Source: Thermoflexus sp. (lineage in GTDB: Bacteria > Chloroflexota > Anaerolineae > Aggregatilineales > Aggregatilineaceae). Taken from it: a DNA stretch of 64,000 bases. The stretch covers positions 131,603-195,602 of the forward strand of contig DYGX01000006.1 in assembly GCA_020724465.1 (NCBI GenBank), written 5' to 3'. A program made the translations under genes and the position numbers. Of this stretch, positions 1 to 7,992 are shown in pieces. The first letter of the stretch is position 1. The number at the start of each line of letters is the position of its first letter. The notes under the pieces are model-generated. The model did not search any database. It was not told the DNA's origin and was given only the letters and a program-made list of their open reading frames with translations.

Positions 1-1359
1 TTCGCCCTGCCCGATACGCACGCCGAACCGCTGTGGATGCGCATCCCGGAAGAAGACTGGATTCGCTCGACCGTCAAGGCGCCGATCGTGCTCGAAGACC
101 GCGTCATCGGCATCCTGCACCTCGACAGCACCGAACCGGGCTTCTTCGACGCTGCCGACGCCGAGCGCCTGCAAGCCTTCGCGGATCAGGCCGCGATCGC
201 GATCCGCAACGCGCAGTTGTACGACGCGGTCCAGCACCACGCCAGCGAGTTGGAATTGCGCGTCCGCGAGCGTACAGCAGAGGTCGAGGCGCAGCGCGCC
301 CAGCTTCAAGCCGTGCTCGATTCGATGGGCGAGGCAGTGATCTTCACGCTGGGCGGCCAGGTGATGTACATCAACGCGGCCTTTACCGAACTGCTCGGCT
401 ACGAGCCGGACGACCTGATCGGGCGCTCGCTGGTCATTGAAGACAGCCTGATCGCACCCTCGCCCAACGGCAGCCGCCAGATCAATGCCATCCGCACCGG
501 CCTGGCGCAGCAGCGTAGCTGGCGCGGCGACGTCGCCGCCCTGCGACGGGACGGCAGCACCATCGACGCCGCGCTGACGATCACTCAGGTCCCCGGCGTG
601 ACGCGCGAGCAGGACTCCGGCCTGGTCGCCATCTTCCGCGACATCAGCCAGGAGAAGGCGCTGCAAGCCCAAAAGGACCGCTTCATCGCCCACGCCTCGC
701 ACGAATTGCGCACGCCGCTGGCAAACATCAAGACGCGGCTGTATCTTCTGCGCAGGCAGCCGGACAAGCTGTCCGCCCATCTTGAGGTCATCGACCGCGT
801 GACGAACAGCATGACCGAACTGATCGAAAACCTGCTGGATATCTCCCGTTTCGAGCGCGGCATTATCCCGCTCTACCAGCGCCCGGTGTCGCTGAACGAG
901 CTGGTCGAAGAAGTGCTCGTCATCCAACGCGCCGAAGCCGAGCACAAAGCGATCACCCTGTGCGCGGCGCTGCCCGACCGGCCGCTGATGGTCGAGGCCG
1001 ACCCGCAGCGTATGATGCAAGTCATCACCAATCTGGTGATCAACGCTATCAATTACACGCCCGAAGGCGGGACGGTCACGGTTGAGCTGGAGGCGCTCGA
1101 ACCCACCGCCGAAGCCGAACACGGCCGGGCCGTGCTGCGCATCCGCGACACCGGGATCGGCATCCCGCAGGAAATGCTTGCCCAGGTCTTCGAGCCATTC
1201 TTCCGCGCCAACGAAGATATCGCGGTGGGGACCGGGCTGGGGCTGACCATCGCCCGCGAGATCGTGAACCTGCACCGTGGCACGGTCGGGGTCGAGAGCA
1301 CGGTCGGCCAGGGGAGCGTTTTCACCGTCACACTTGATCTTATTGAGCACAGCGAGTAG
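1..1359 (+). CDS. sensor histidine kinase, GAF-PAS-HisKA-HATPase (5' end missing)
   Basis: The frame is open from base 1, so the N-terminus lies outside the window; 452 residues are visible. In order there is the end of a GAF domain (residues 1-75), a coiled linker, a PAS domain (about 110-215), a HisKA dimerisation domain with H-box SHELRTP (phospho-acceptor His at about 234), and a HATPase_c domain with N-box (NLVINAINYTPEGG), G1 box (DTGIGIP), F-box (FEPFFR) and G2 box (GTGLGL). No membrane segment is visible, so this part is cytoplasmic. No receiver domain or response regulator follows; the next gene, a thiolase, starts 9 bases downstream and may be co-transcribed. The signal sensed is unknown. 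Family assignment is certain; function is inference. Confidence 0.93.
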   Translation, partial: FALPDTHAEPLWMRIPEEDWIRSTVKAPIVLEDRVIGILHLDSTEPGFFDAADAERLQAFADQAAIAIRNAQLYDAVQHHASELELRVRERTAEVEAQRAQLQAVLDSMGEAVIFTLGGQVMYINAAFTELLGYEPDDLIGRSLVIEDSLIAPSPNGSRQINAIRTGLAQQRSWRGDVAALRRDGSTIDAALTITQVPGVTREQDSGLVAIFRDISQEKALQAQKDRFIAHASHELRTPLANIKTRLYLLRRQPDKLSAHLEVIDRVTNSMTELIENLLDISRFERGIIPLYQRPVSLNELVEEVLVIQRAEAEHKAITLCAALPDRPLMVEADPQRMMQVITNLVINAINYTPEGGTVTVELEALEPTAEAEHGRAVLRIRDTGIGIPQEMLAQVFEPFFRANEDIAVGTGLGLTIAREIVNLHRGTVGVESTVGQGSVFTVTLDLIEHSE

Positions 1360-1368
1360 GAGGTTCTG

Positions 1369-2547
1369 ATGCGAGAAGCGGTCATTGTCGCGATGGCGCG
1401 CACCGCGGTGGGCCGGGCCAAAAAGGGCACGACCCGCACGACACGCCCGGAAGCACTGATGGGCGCTGTGCTGCACAGCCTGCTCGACCAGGCGGGCGAG
1501 CGGCTCGATCCGGCGCTGATCGACGATTTCATCCTCGGCTGCGCCATGCCCGAAGGCCCGCAGGGCCTCAACCCCGCCCGCCTGATGGCGCTGCAAGCCG
1601 GTCTGCCGGTCAGCGTCCCCGCCCAGACGATCAACCGGTTCTGCTCCAGCGGCCTGCAATCGATCGCGATCGGAGCGGAGCGGATCATGGCTGGTGGCGC
1701 CGACGTGATCATCGCCGGCGGCGTCGAAACGATGAGCCTGGTGCCCATGACCGGCTTCCGCCTCAGCCCGGACTATGCGACGACTTTCGTCCAGCCGGAG
1801 ATGTACATGGGCATGGGCCTGACGGCAGAGCGCGTGGCGGAGCAGTACGGCATCTCGCGCGAGGAGCAAGATCGGTTCGCCTGCGACAGCCACCGCAAAG
1901 CCGCCGCCGCCACGGACGCGGGCAAGTTCGCCGAGGAGATCGTGCCGGTCAGCTTCGACCAGGTCAGCCTGCGCGACGGGCGGCGCCATGTCGAGCGCAT
2001 CGTCTTCGACACCGACGAGCACCTGCGCCGCGATACCACGCTGGAAGCGCTCGGCAAGCTCAAGCCGGCCTTCAAGCAGAACGGGACCGTCACCGCCGGC
2101 AATTCCAGCCCGCTCAGCGACGGCGCCGCCGCCGTGCTGCTGATGGACGGCGACACCGCCGCGCGCCTGGGCTTCGAGCCGATCGCGCGGTTCGTCGGCT
2201 TTAACGTCGCGGGCGTCGCGCCTGAGATCATGGGGATCGGGCCGGTGGCAGCCGTGCCACGCGTCCTGAAGCGCACCGGGCTGACGCTGGCCGACCTGGA
2301 CCTGATCGAACTGAACGAGGCGTTCGCAGCCCAGGCGCTGGCCGTGATCCGCGAGCTGGACCTGGACCCGGCGCGCGTCAACGTCAACGGCGGGGCGATC
2401 GCGCTCGGCCACCCGCTCGGCTGCACCGGCGCCAAGCTGACCGTCCAGCTTCTGCACGAGCTGCGACGGCGCGGCGGCAAATACGGCATGGTGACGATGT
2501 GCATCGGCGGGGGTCAGGGCGCGGCAGGCATCTTCGAGCGGCTCTAG
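1369..2547 (+). CDS. acetyl-CoA acetyltransferase / 3-ketoacyl-CoA thiolase
   Basis: Thiolase of 392 residues, the normal length for the family. It condenses two acetyl-CoA or cleaves 3-ketoacyl-CoA in beta-oxidation. The nucleophilic Cys is C92 ([10 protein letters not shown]), the catalytic His is H348 in [10 protein letters not shown], and the second Cys is C378 in [11 protein letters not shown] strong SD (AGGAGG) sits just before the ATG. It lies 9 bases behind the kinase gene, and its stop faces the acyltransferase gene on the other strand 27 bases away. Sequence alone does not separate a degradative (FadA) from a biosynthetic (AtoB) role. Two acyl-CoA dehydrogenases at 19-21 kb would fit beta-oxidation. 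Confidence 0.95.
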   Translation: MREAVIVAMARTAVGRAKKGTTRTTRPEALMGAVLHSLLDQAGERLDPALIDDFILGCAMPEGPQGLNPARLMALQAGLPVSVPAQTINRFCSSGLQSIAIGAERIMAGGADVIIAGGVETMSLVPMTGFRLSPDYATTFVQPEMYMGMGLTAERVAEQYGISREEQDRFACDSHRKAAAATDAGKFAEEIVPVSFDQVSLRDGRRHVERIVFDTDEHLRRDTTLEALGKLKPAFKQNGTVTAGNSSPLSDGAAAVLLMDGDTAARLGFEPIARFVGFNVAGVAPEIMGIGPVAAVPRVLKRTGLTLADLDLIELNEAFAAQALAVIRELDLDPARVNVNGGAIALGHPLGCTGAKLTVQLLHELRRRGGKYGMVTMCIGGGQGAAGIFERL

Positions 2548-2574
2548 CGCGACGATCTGGGCGCGCCGGCGCGA

Positions 2575-3597
2575 TCATTCCTCAACCGTCACGGCGAAGG
2601 CAACGCGGGTGCTGCCCGGCTCCAGCACGTCGATCCGGCCAATGATGGCCCGCAGCGCGGCGCGCACGCGATCGGCCTTGTCCTCGCCGAGCCGGTACTC
2701 AAGATAGCCCGCGAAATCCCCCTCGGCGAACGCGCCGAGCAGCGACGCCGCGGCCAGGCGCATCGTGCCGGGTGGGTAGAAGCGCCCCGGATGCAGGAAC
2801 GGCGCGACCGGCAGCCGCGCAATTCGGTGCAGCGGGCGAAACAGGTTGGGCTTGCTGACCAGCTCCGCCAGCGCGTCGAACGACACCCGCGGGGCGCTGC
2901 TCTGCGGCGGGTCGAACACCAGCCGCCCGGCGTAGCGTGCCCGCCCGAAGTAATCGTAGTGCGCCTGTGTCTCAGGCGGCAGCAAGTCATAGATGCGGCC
3001 CATCAGCGAGACGGACGCGGCTTGCAGCGCGTCCTGGCGCCGGTGGCGATCGCCGGACACGCGGACCGGCGGCAGAGGCGGGCCAACCCGCACGCTGATC
3101 GCCGGGCGCCGCAGCCGGAAGACAGCCTCCCACACCCGGTAGGTGCCCCCTAACCCGATCGGCACAATGCGCGCGCCGGTCGTCAGCGACAGATACGCCA
3201 CGCCCGATTTCACGTCATCGATCGGCTTCTCCCAGGTTCCCCCCTCCGGAAACAGCGCCAGCCGCCCCCCGTCCTTCAGCACGGCGGCCATCTGTTTCAA
3301 GCCCTCGCGGTCGACCGACCCGCGCCTGACACGGATCAGGCCCAGGTGGTCGGCCAGCCACTCGCCGGGCTGCTCCAGTGGAAAATCGCCCGGCCCGACA
3401 AACATTGTGTCCGGCGGCAGGAGCGTGAAGATCAGGAACGCGTCGAAGGTCGAGACGTGGTTGGCGGCGAAGATGGCCGGTCCGGGCGTGTTCAGAAAGC
3501 GCATCCCCTCGACCGCGGTGCGGGTCAGCAAATGCAGCGCCGCGCGCCCTATCCCCCGCGCGAGTGCGCGTCGCGCCCGCGTGCGTGCATCGAGCAT
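2575..3597 (-). CDS. PlsC-family lysophospholipid acyltransferase
   Basis: This 340-residue protein belongs to the PlsC/LPLAT acyltransferases, which transfer fatty acyl groups to glycerolipids at the inner face of the membrane. The HX4D motif is seen as NHVSTFD (H47, D52) and the acyl-acceptor motif as FPEGG (116-120, a variant of FPEGTRS). The open frame extends to 3861, but the upstream part is Arg-rich and unlike a protein. The start at 3597 was chosen because GAAGGG lies about 9 bases before it; ATG 3606 is the alternative. The C-terminal third after the acyltransferase domain has no motif I recognise. It is divergent from the small gene at 3756, with a 158-bp shared promoter region. Confidence 0.85.
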   Translation of the reverse strand: MLDARTRARRALARGIGRAALHLLTRTAVEGMRFLNTPGPAIFAANHVSTFDAFLIFTLLPPDTMFVGPGDFPLEQPGEWLADHLGLIRVRRGSVDREGLKQMAAVLKDGGRLALFPEGGTWEKPIDDVKSGVAYLSLTTGARIVPIGLGGTYRVWEAVFRLRRPAISVRVGPPLPPVRVSGDRHRRQDALQAASVSLMGRIYDLLPPETQAHYDYFGRARYAGRLVFDPPQSSAPRVSFDALAELVSKPNLFRPLHRIARLPVAPFLHPGRFYPPGTMRLAAASLLGAFAEGDFAGYLEYRLGEDKADRVRAALRAIIGRIDVLEPGSTRVAFAVTVEE

Positions 3598-3755
3598 GGC
3601 AGCCATCCCTTCTGTGACACAGGCGCTTCCACACGCGCCGAGTGTTTTTACCAGCGAACAGGCTGCCGCGCTACTCTTGGTGAATTGGGGCAAAGCGCGC
3701 CGGTTCGCGCTACAATCGGGCGCCACATTCTGTTTCGGGCACAGGAGGGGGTATC

Positions 3756-4043
3756 GTGCAGGACGACATCCGGACCACCCAGGAGATCTTCGGGGACCTG
3801 TTCGGCGGGCTGGCCAGCCTCGGCGCGCGCGGCGTGGACGGGTTTGTGATCGCCAAAGCACTGGCGCGGCTGCTGATCCAGCAAGGGCTAATCTCGCGCG
3901 AAACCTTCATCGAGACCATGCGCGATATCGCCCGCGAGGAGCTTGAAGAGTCCGACGAGATCAACAAGTTCCTCAGCACCACCTTCGCCGAAATTCTGGA
4001 TCAGCTTAAAGAGCGGGCCGAGCGCGGGCAGTCCTCGCACTGA
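3756..4043 (+). CDS. small conserved-looking protein, unknown function
   Basis: A 95-residue soluble, acidic, mostly helical protein. The GTG start is fixed by a strong SD (AGGAGGGG, 3743-3750) five bases upstream. A TACAAT -10 box is at 3711-3716, 40 bases before the start. Residues 40-95 form a long charged helix (Glu/Arg-rich, ending in DQLKERAERG) that could be a coiled coil. No motif gives a function. It is transcribed away from the PlsC-type gene. Codon use and the SD support a real gene. Confidence 0.7.
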   Translation: MQDDIRTTQEIFGDLFGGLASLGARGVDGFVIAKALARLLIQQGLISRETFIETMRDIAREELEESDEINKFLSTTFAEILDQLKERAERGQSSH

Positions 4044-4170
4044 GCCGGGCGGCCGGCTGGCGATCCGTGTCCGGCCCCGCTGCACACCAGCACACGCTAT
4101 CCCGCGCGGTCAGGACCGGCCGGGGCAGCGAGTGCAGCCACATGCGGAGCCGGACGGCGGTGAATGCCGC

Positions 4171-5073
4171 TTAGTAGCAGCGTGCGGCCAGTGCGCTGAG
4201 GACCGTCTGCCGGTCCGGCGCGCCGAAGTCGGTCGAGATCGGCGTCAGGTTGGCGCCGATGATCGCCCAGGCGGGCACGCGCCAGGGATCATAATTCAGC
4301 CGGAAACAGCCGCGAAAAGCCACGACGTTCCCGTCTGAATGGAAGCCCATCAACACCACCGGCACCCGACCCGCCTCATAAGCGCTCGGCGCGCCGCTGT
4401 ACTGATAGTCGCCGTAGAACATCGCGACTTCGGTTGTGCCGGCGAACCCGGAGACGAACTGCGGGTAGGTTTGCGGCGGGTTGCGCCACAGGCCGTAGGC
4501 CGCCGCGTAGTCTCGATCGTTGATCGCGTCGTAGTAGGCCCCCAGCATACTCTGGACGCTCAGGAAGTCCCCGCCGGACGCGCGGCGCGCGTAACACTGC
4601 GTACTTTTGATCAGCGCGTCGGCGCCTTCCAGCGTCGGCACGTAGCTCAAGGGCCGCAGATCGGCGTGGGCGATCGACCAGACATCCATCCCCGAGCCGC
4701 TGCCGTTATAAAGCAGATAGTAGCAGCCGCTGTAGGCCGCCACCGTCCCGTTGAAGCGGTAGCCGTATAGCACGGCGGGCACGCCGCCCAGCAGGTTATT
4801 GACCTCGCCCGGCTGCAAACCGCCGAAATAGCCCTGCACCCATTGCGTATCGGCGTACCCGGCGGCGAACTGATCGTACGTCTGGGGCGGGTTGACCCAC
4901 TCGACATAGGCCGCGCCGTAGTTCCGCGTGTTGATCAGGTCGAAATAGGCGTTCATGTAGGCGCTGGGCGACAGAAACCCACCCGCGGCCGCAGGCGCCG
5001 GACCCCACACGCCCGGCCCCAAGACCACGATCAACACGCCGAGCAGCCAGAGCAAACCCGTTCGTGAACGCAT
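4171..5073 (-). CDS. secreted protein with two tandem NTF2-like-looking domains
   Basis: A 300-residue protein with an N-terminal signal sequence (MRSRTGLLWLL then a hydrophobic stretch ending near AAAGG). The rest is a clear internal duplication of about 110 residues. Each copy begins with a helix like YDAINDRDYAAAYGLW or FDLINTRNYGAAYVEW, then NPPQTYPQF or NPPQTYDQF, and later has VAFRGCFRL or VAAYSGCYYL. The pattern resembles NTF2-like/SnoaL cone folds; this is inference. One conserved Cys per repeat could pair with the C-terminal Cys residues. Start 5073 was chosen over 5121 because GAAAGG lies 9 bases before it and the signal peptide begins there. A TATAAT -10 box lies at 5110-5115 (minus strand). 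Confidence 0.8.
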   Translation of the reverse strand: MRSRTGLLWLLGVLIVVLGPGVWGPAPAAAGGFLSPSAYMNAYFDLINTRNYGAAYVEWVNPPQTYDQFAAGYADTQWVQGYFGGLQPGEVNNLLGGVPAVLYGYRFNGTVAAYSGCYYLLYNGSGSGMDVWSIAHADLRPLSYVPTLEGADALIKSTQCYARRASGGDFLSVQSMLGAYYDAINDRDYAAAYGLWRNPPQTYPQFVSGFAGTTEVAMFYGDYQYSGAPSAYEAGRVPVVLMGFHSDGNVVAFRGCFRLNYDPWRVPAWAIIGANLTPISTDFGAPDRQTVLSALAARCY

Positions 5074-5109
5074 CCGGCTCACCCTTTCTCCACAGCCATC
5101 TTGATCCAG

Positions 5110-5115
5110 ATTATA
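5110..5115 (-). promoter_or_regulatory. -10 box (TATAAT) of the secreted-protein gene
   Basis: A perfect TATAAT reads on the minus strand 37 bases before the ATG at 5073. No good -35 box is visible at 16-18 bases. Confidence 0.45.
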
Positions 5116-5210
5116 GGCCAATGTAGCAGGACGGACTTACACGACTATGCGCCGCCTGGGCAGCGGCTCCGAGACGCTCATCCGGCGCTCCGGCGCGGCC
5201 CAAAGCCGCA

Positions 5211-5228
5211 TTTGCCTGATCAGGCAAA
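5211..5228. promoter_or_regulatory. 18-bp perfect palindrome in a divergent intergenic region
   Basis: TTTGCCTGATCAGGCAAA is a perfect inverted repeat midway between the divergent genes starting at 5073 (-) and 5307 (+). A weak plus-strand promoter (TTGCCT 5212-5217, then TAATAG 5236-5241, spacer 18) would overlap it, so it is a good candidate operator. The protein that binds is unknown. Confidence 0.45.
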
Positions 5229-5306
5229 GCGCCAATAATAGGGGATACACATCAGTGCCCCAAAAGCTGGGGGCCTCACGCTCAATGGGCAGGTTATGCT
5301 GAGAAC

Positions 5307-6347
5307 ATGGCGCCAGAACGGATCGGAGAGAATGTGACTGGCAGACAGCCCCCCGCCGCCTCAAGCGACGGCCAGCTTCCGCTGTACGAGTGGGCCTTCG
5401 ACGACCAGGGCCAGCCGGTCCCGATCGAGCAGGCGCGGCGCGGCGTTGAATACCGCTGCCCGCTGTGCGGCGGCAGGATGATTGCTCGCCAAGGCGAGAT
5501 CAAGCAGCATCATTACGCGCACGACGAGGAAGCCAACTGCCCGCCTGAGGCGGTGGCGCGGGCCGCTGCGGCGCGCTGGATCGCGCTGCGCCTGCAGGAC
5601 TGCCTCGCCCGGCATCAGGCGGTGTTGATCACCTGGCCCTGCCACCTCTGCGAGCAGCCGCACACCGCTAACCTGCTCGAAGGCGTCGTCGAGGTCCACG
5701 AGGGGCACGCCTGGCACGACTGGACGGCGGACCTGGCGCTGCTCGATGCGCACGGACAGCCCCGCGCGATCATCGCACTGGCGCCACCCGCCCCAGACGC
5801 ACTGCAGGCGTACACGGCTTGCTCGATCACCACGCTGAGCGTCATGCCGGATCGTTTGCGCGGCCAGCCGTTTGGCCTGACCCGGCTGTTGACAGGCGCG
5901 ATCATCCACGGCGGGGCGTGCACCACCCAGCAGGCCATCGCCCGGCAGGGCATCGTGACCGACATTCAGACGCTGCGCACCCTGCTGGGTACCGCCGTGC
6001 TGCACCACCCGTTCTATGCCTATGGCCTGCTCGAAACCCACGCCGGCGTGACCAACATCCTGACCCTGGGCGACCGCAAGCTGTGGCTGCCGCCGGTGCT
6101 CTGGCAGCGCGCCATTGGCGGCCTGCTGCATACCGTCAGGCCGGGCGTGCAGGTCATCACCCAGGAATGGCCGCAGGACGACGGCTCGACCATCGCGCTG
6201 TACTACATCACCGTCAAGGAAGCCAGCGCGGTTGCGGTCCGCCGCTTTGCGCCGGGCGAGCCGGTACAGGCACAGCTCGCCAGCACCTCACTGCGCGAGC
6301 CTGAGGCGGCGGCGCTGCAAATCGCAGCGGGATTCGCGCGCTCCTAG
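5307..6347 (+). CDS. CoiA-like protein with N-terminal zinc ribbon
   Basis: A 346-residue protein. Residues 48-77 hold CPLCGGRMIARQGEIKQHHY followed by AH and a Cys (EEANC), closely like the N-terminal Cys-x2-Cys...His-Tyr-Ala-His motif of CoiA/competence-type proteins. Further Cys pairs (CHLC near 112) suggest more zinc binding. The region DWTADLALLDAHGQPRAI resembles the PD-(D/E)XK-like core that follows in CoiA relatives, but where those usually have E-x-V/I this protein reads IIALAPP, so nuclease activity may be lost. The C-terminal half is not recognised. The ATG lies exactly where transcription from TATGCT (5295-5300) would start and no SD is visible, so it may be a leaderless message. 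Confidence 0.7.
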   Translation: MAPERIGENVTGRQPPAASSDGQLPLYEWAFDDQGQPVPIEQARRGVEYRCPLCGGRMIARQGEIKQHHYAHDEEANCPPEAVARAAAARWIALRLQDCLARHQAVLITWPCHLCEQPHTANLLEGVVEVHEGHAWHDWTADLALLDAHGQPRAIIALAPPAPDALQAYTACSITTLSVMPDRLRGQPFGLTRLLTGAIIHGGACTTQQAIARQGIVTDIQTLRTLLGTAVLHHPFYAYGLLETHAGVTNILTLGDRKLWLPPVLWQRAIGGLLHTVRPGVQVITQEWPQDDGSTIALYYITVKEASAVAVRRFAPGEPVQAQLASTSLREPEAAALQIAAGFARS

Positions 6348-6430
6348 CCGGCCGCGTACCGGCGTCCTCTTTCACTGCCGGCGCAAGCTGAATACAATGA
6401 GAGAAGCGCGTGCAGCAGCAAGGGGCAGCT

Positions 6431-7171
6431 ATGGCACAGGATCGGAACGACCGGCTCCAACAGGCGATTGCGCTTATCCAGGCGGGCCGCCCCGCTGAGG
6501 CGCGTCCGCTGCTCGAAGCGATGCTGGCCGCCGACCCCGACTATGCACCCGCATGGCTGTGGCTGGCGGCCGCGTCGCCGGACCGCGCCGAGCGAATTCG
6601 CCTCTTGGAGCGCGCGCTGGCGCTGGACCCGACCAGCGAAACGGCCCGCGCCGCCTACGAGCGCCTGACCGGCACACCCTACGCCGGTCCGCGAACCGCG
6701 CCGCCGCCCGCTGCTCCGGCGGCGGGGCGCGCTGCCATCACCCCTGGCGCGCTGCTGATCGTGATGGCCGTGGTTGCCGTCGCCGTGGCTGCCGTCCTGG
6801 TCGCGCTCTATCTGCGCGACCGCAACAGCGCAGCGGCAGACGCCACGCCCGCGGCGACGCTCTTCCCCCTGGCGACGCTCACCCCGACGTCGCGCTTTTC
6901 GCCCACGCCGAGCAACACACCCCGGCCCACCAATACGCCGGGGCCGTCGCCGACCTCGGTGTGGGACGCTGTCGTGCCGACCTGGACTCCTGCGCCCAGC
7001 CGGACCCCCGCGCCCACGCTGCGGGTCGCAACCTGGACGCCGCGCCCGCCTACGGCGACTCGCACCGAGCCGCCCCCCGCCCCGTCCGACACGCCCGCCC
7101 CGCCGGCAGAGACGGCGGAGGCAGCCGGCCCAGACGAGGAGATGACGCCGCTTGCTGAGGGAGACAACTAG
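6431..7171 (+). CDS. TPR-domain protein with one membrane segment and Thr/Pro-rich outer stalk
   Basis: A 246-residue protein. Residues 5-80 are two tetratricopeptide-like helix pairs (DYAPAWLWLAAASPDRAERIRLLERALALDPTSETA). Residues about 105-128 form one membrane segment, and the remaining 115 residues are a low-complexity Pro/Thr/Ser stalk (repeats like TPTSRFSPTPSNTP). With arginines just after the segment and a TPR before it, the TPR is likely cytoplasmic and the stalk outside. ATG 6431 was chosen because AAGGGG lies 6 bases before it; a GTG at 6410 has no SD. A TACAAT -10 box is at 6393-6398. Function unknown; perhaps scaffolding at the envelope. Confidence 0.8.
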   Translation: MAQDRNDRLQQAIALIQAGRPAEARPLLEAMLAADPDYAPAWLWLAAASPDRAERIRLLERALALDPTSETARAAYERLTGTPYAGPRTAPPPAAPAAGRAAITPGALLIVMAVVAVAVAAVLVALYLRDRNSAAADATPAATLFPLATLTPTSRFSPTPSNTPRPTNTPGPSPTSVWDAVVPTWTPAPSRTPAPTLRVATWTPRPPTATRTEPPPAPSDTPAPPAETAEAAGPDEEMTPLAEGDN

Positions 7172-7225
7172 GCACTTTGAGAGAAAACAGGTAAACTCGT
7201 GATATGCACTCGCCGCAAGCCGTGC

Positions 7226-7231
7226 TACAAT
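7226..7231 (+). promoter_or_regulatory. -10 box (TACAAT) before the small basic protein gene
   Basis: TACAATCG lies about 70 bases before the GTG at 7302, in a 130-bp gap that otherwise holds no gene. The same TAYAATCG form recurs before other genes of the window. Confidence 0.4.
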
Positions 7232-7301
7232 CGATTTTGTGTACGCTACGCGGCACACTTACCTGAATAGGGGTACATCTCATTAGCAAGGAGATCTAGC
7301 C

Positions 7302-7499
7302 GTGGCAGATATTGAGTTCTACGATGTCAAGACTCGCAAGAAGGTGAAGCTGCCGGAATCCGATGTGGTGAAGACGACGTTCACCACCAAGAACGGTCAG
7401 ACCCGCTACGGCCTTCGTGGCAAGACCAAGGACGGCCGTACCCTGACCAAGTTCATCAGCAAGAAGGACTGGGACGAGTCCAAGCTCAAAGAGGGCTAA
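7302..7499 (+). CDS. small lysine-rich protein, unknown function
   Basis: A 65-residue basic protein rich in Lys and Thr (FTTKNGQTRYGLRGKTKDGR), unlike its Arg/Ala-rich neighbours. It starts with GTG behind an ideal SD (AAGGAG, 7288-7293) and is closed by a strong intrinsic terminator, so it looks like a well-expressed single gene. Alternating polar and hydrophobic residues suggest a small beta-sheet domain. I do not recognise the family. A nucleic-acid-binding role is possible from the charge but is only a guess. Confidence 0.75.
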   Translation: MADIEFYDVKTRKKVKLPESDVVKTTFTTKNGQTRYGLRGKTKDGRTLTKFISKKDWDESKLKEG

Positions 7500-7523
7500 A
7501 CCCACGTCTTCTGCACCAACGGA

Positions 7524-7557
7524 ACCCGCGCCTCCTGACAGGTGCGGGTTTCGTTTC
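7524..7557 (+). terminator. intrinsic terminator
   Basis: A 10-bp stem (ACCCGCGCCT with AGGTGCGGGT, one G-U pair) and a 6-base loop are followed by TTTCGTTTC. It lies 24 bases after the stop of the small basic protein gene. Confidence 0.85.
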
Positions 7558-7575
7558 TCGTGGCGGGAGCCGCTA

Positions 7576-7860
7576 ATGACCGACCCCACGCTGATCGACG
7601 AGCTGGCCGAGCTGCTGCGCGAGGCAGGGCGTGTCCACCACCAGGCGTTTGCGGATGTCGACGGCGAGGACCCCGAATGGCCCCTGTGGTACGCCGGCTA
7701 TCTGCTGGAGCGTTTCCGCGCGCTGCTGGGTCCGGGGCTGACGCGCAGCCGGCTTATCTGCTGGCTGGTGCTGGCTGCCGACGAGCACACCCGCCAAGCG
7801 CCCGATACCGAGTGGGCCGCGTACTACGCCCAGTTTCTCGCCGCGCAGCGCCCCACCTGA
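7576..7860 (+). CDS. small conserved protein of unknown function
   Basis: A 94-residue acidic helical protein with the distinctive core DPEWPLWYAGYLLERFRALL. I recall proteins of this shape as a small uncharacterised family found in several phyla; this recollection is not a search result. GGGAG lies 8 bases before the ATG. It starts just after the terminator of the preceding gene, whose tail overlaps its promoter region. No signal peptide or membrane segment. Function unknown. Confidence 0.75.
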   Translation: MTDPTLIDELAELLREAGRVHHQAFADVDGEDPEWPLWYAGYLLERFRALLGPGLTRSRLICWLVLAADEHTRQAPDTEWAAYYAQFLAAQRPT

Positions 7861-7992
7861 CCGCTCTGGGCAACCCCCCGCTCTCTCGTTATAATCGGGC
7901 GAACCCGCCGGGCCAGCCAATCCTTTTCGCGGCGCGGCTAGCCAAGCAGGTTGCCAAACACCGGGTAGAAGTTCTGTGCAATGGAGTCAACA

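Noticed and set aside
3685-3716. TTGGGG with TACAAT as a full promoter for the gene at 3756
   Set aside because: The spacer would be 20 bases, too long for a standard sigma-70 promoter; only the -10 box is kept.
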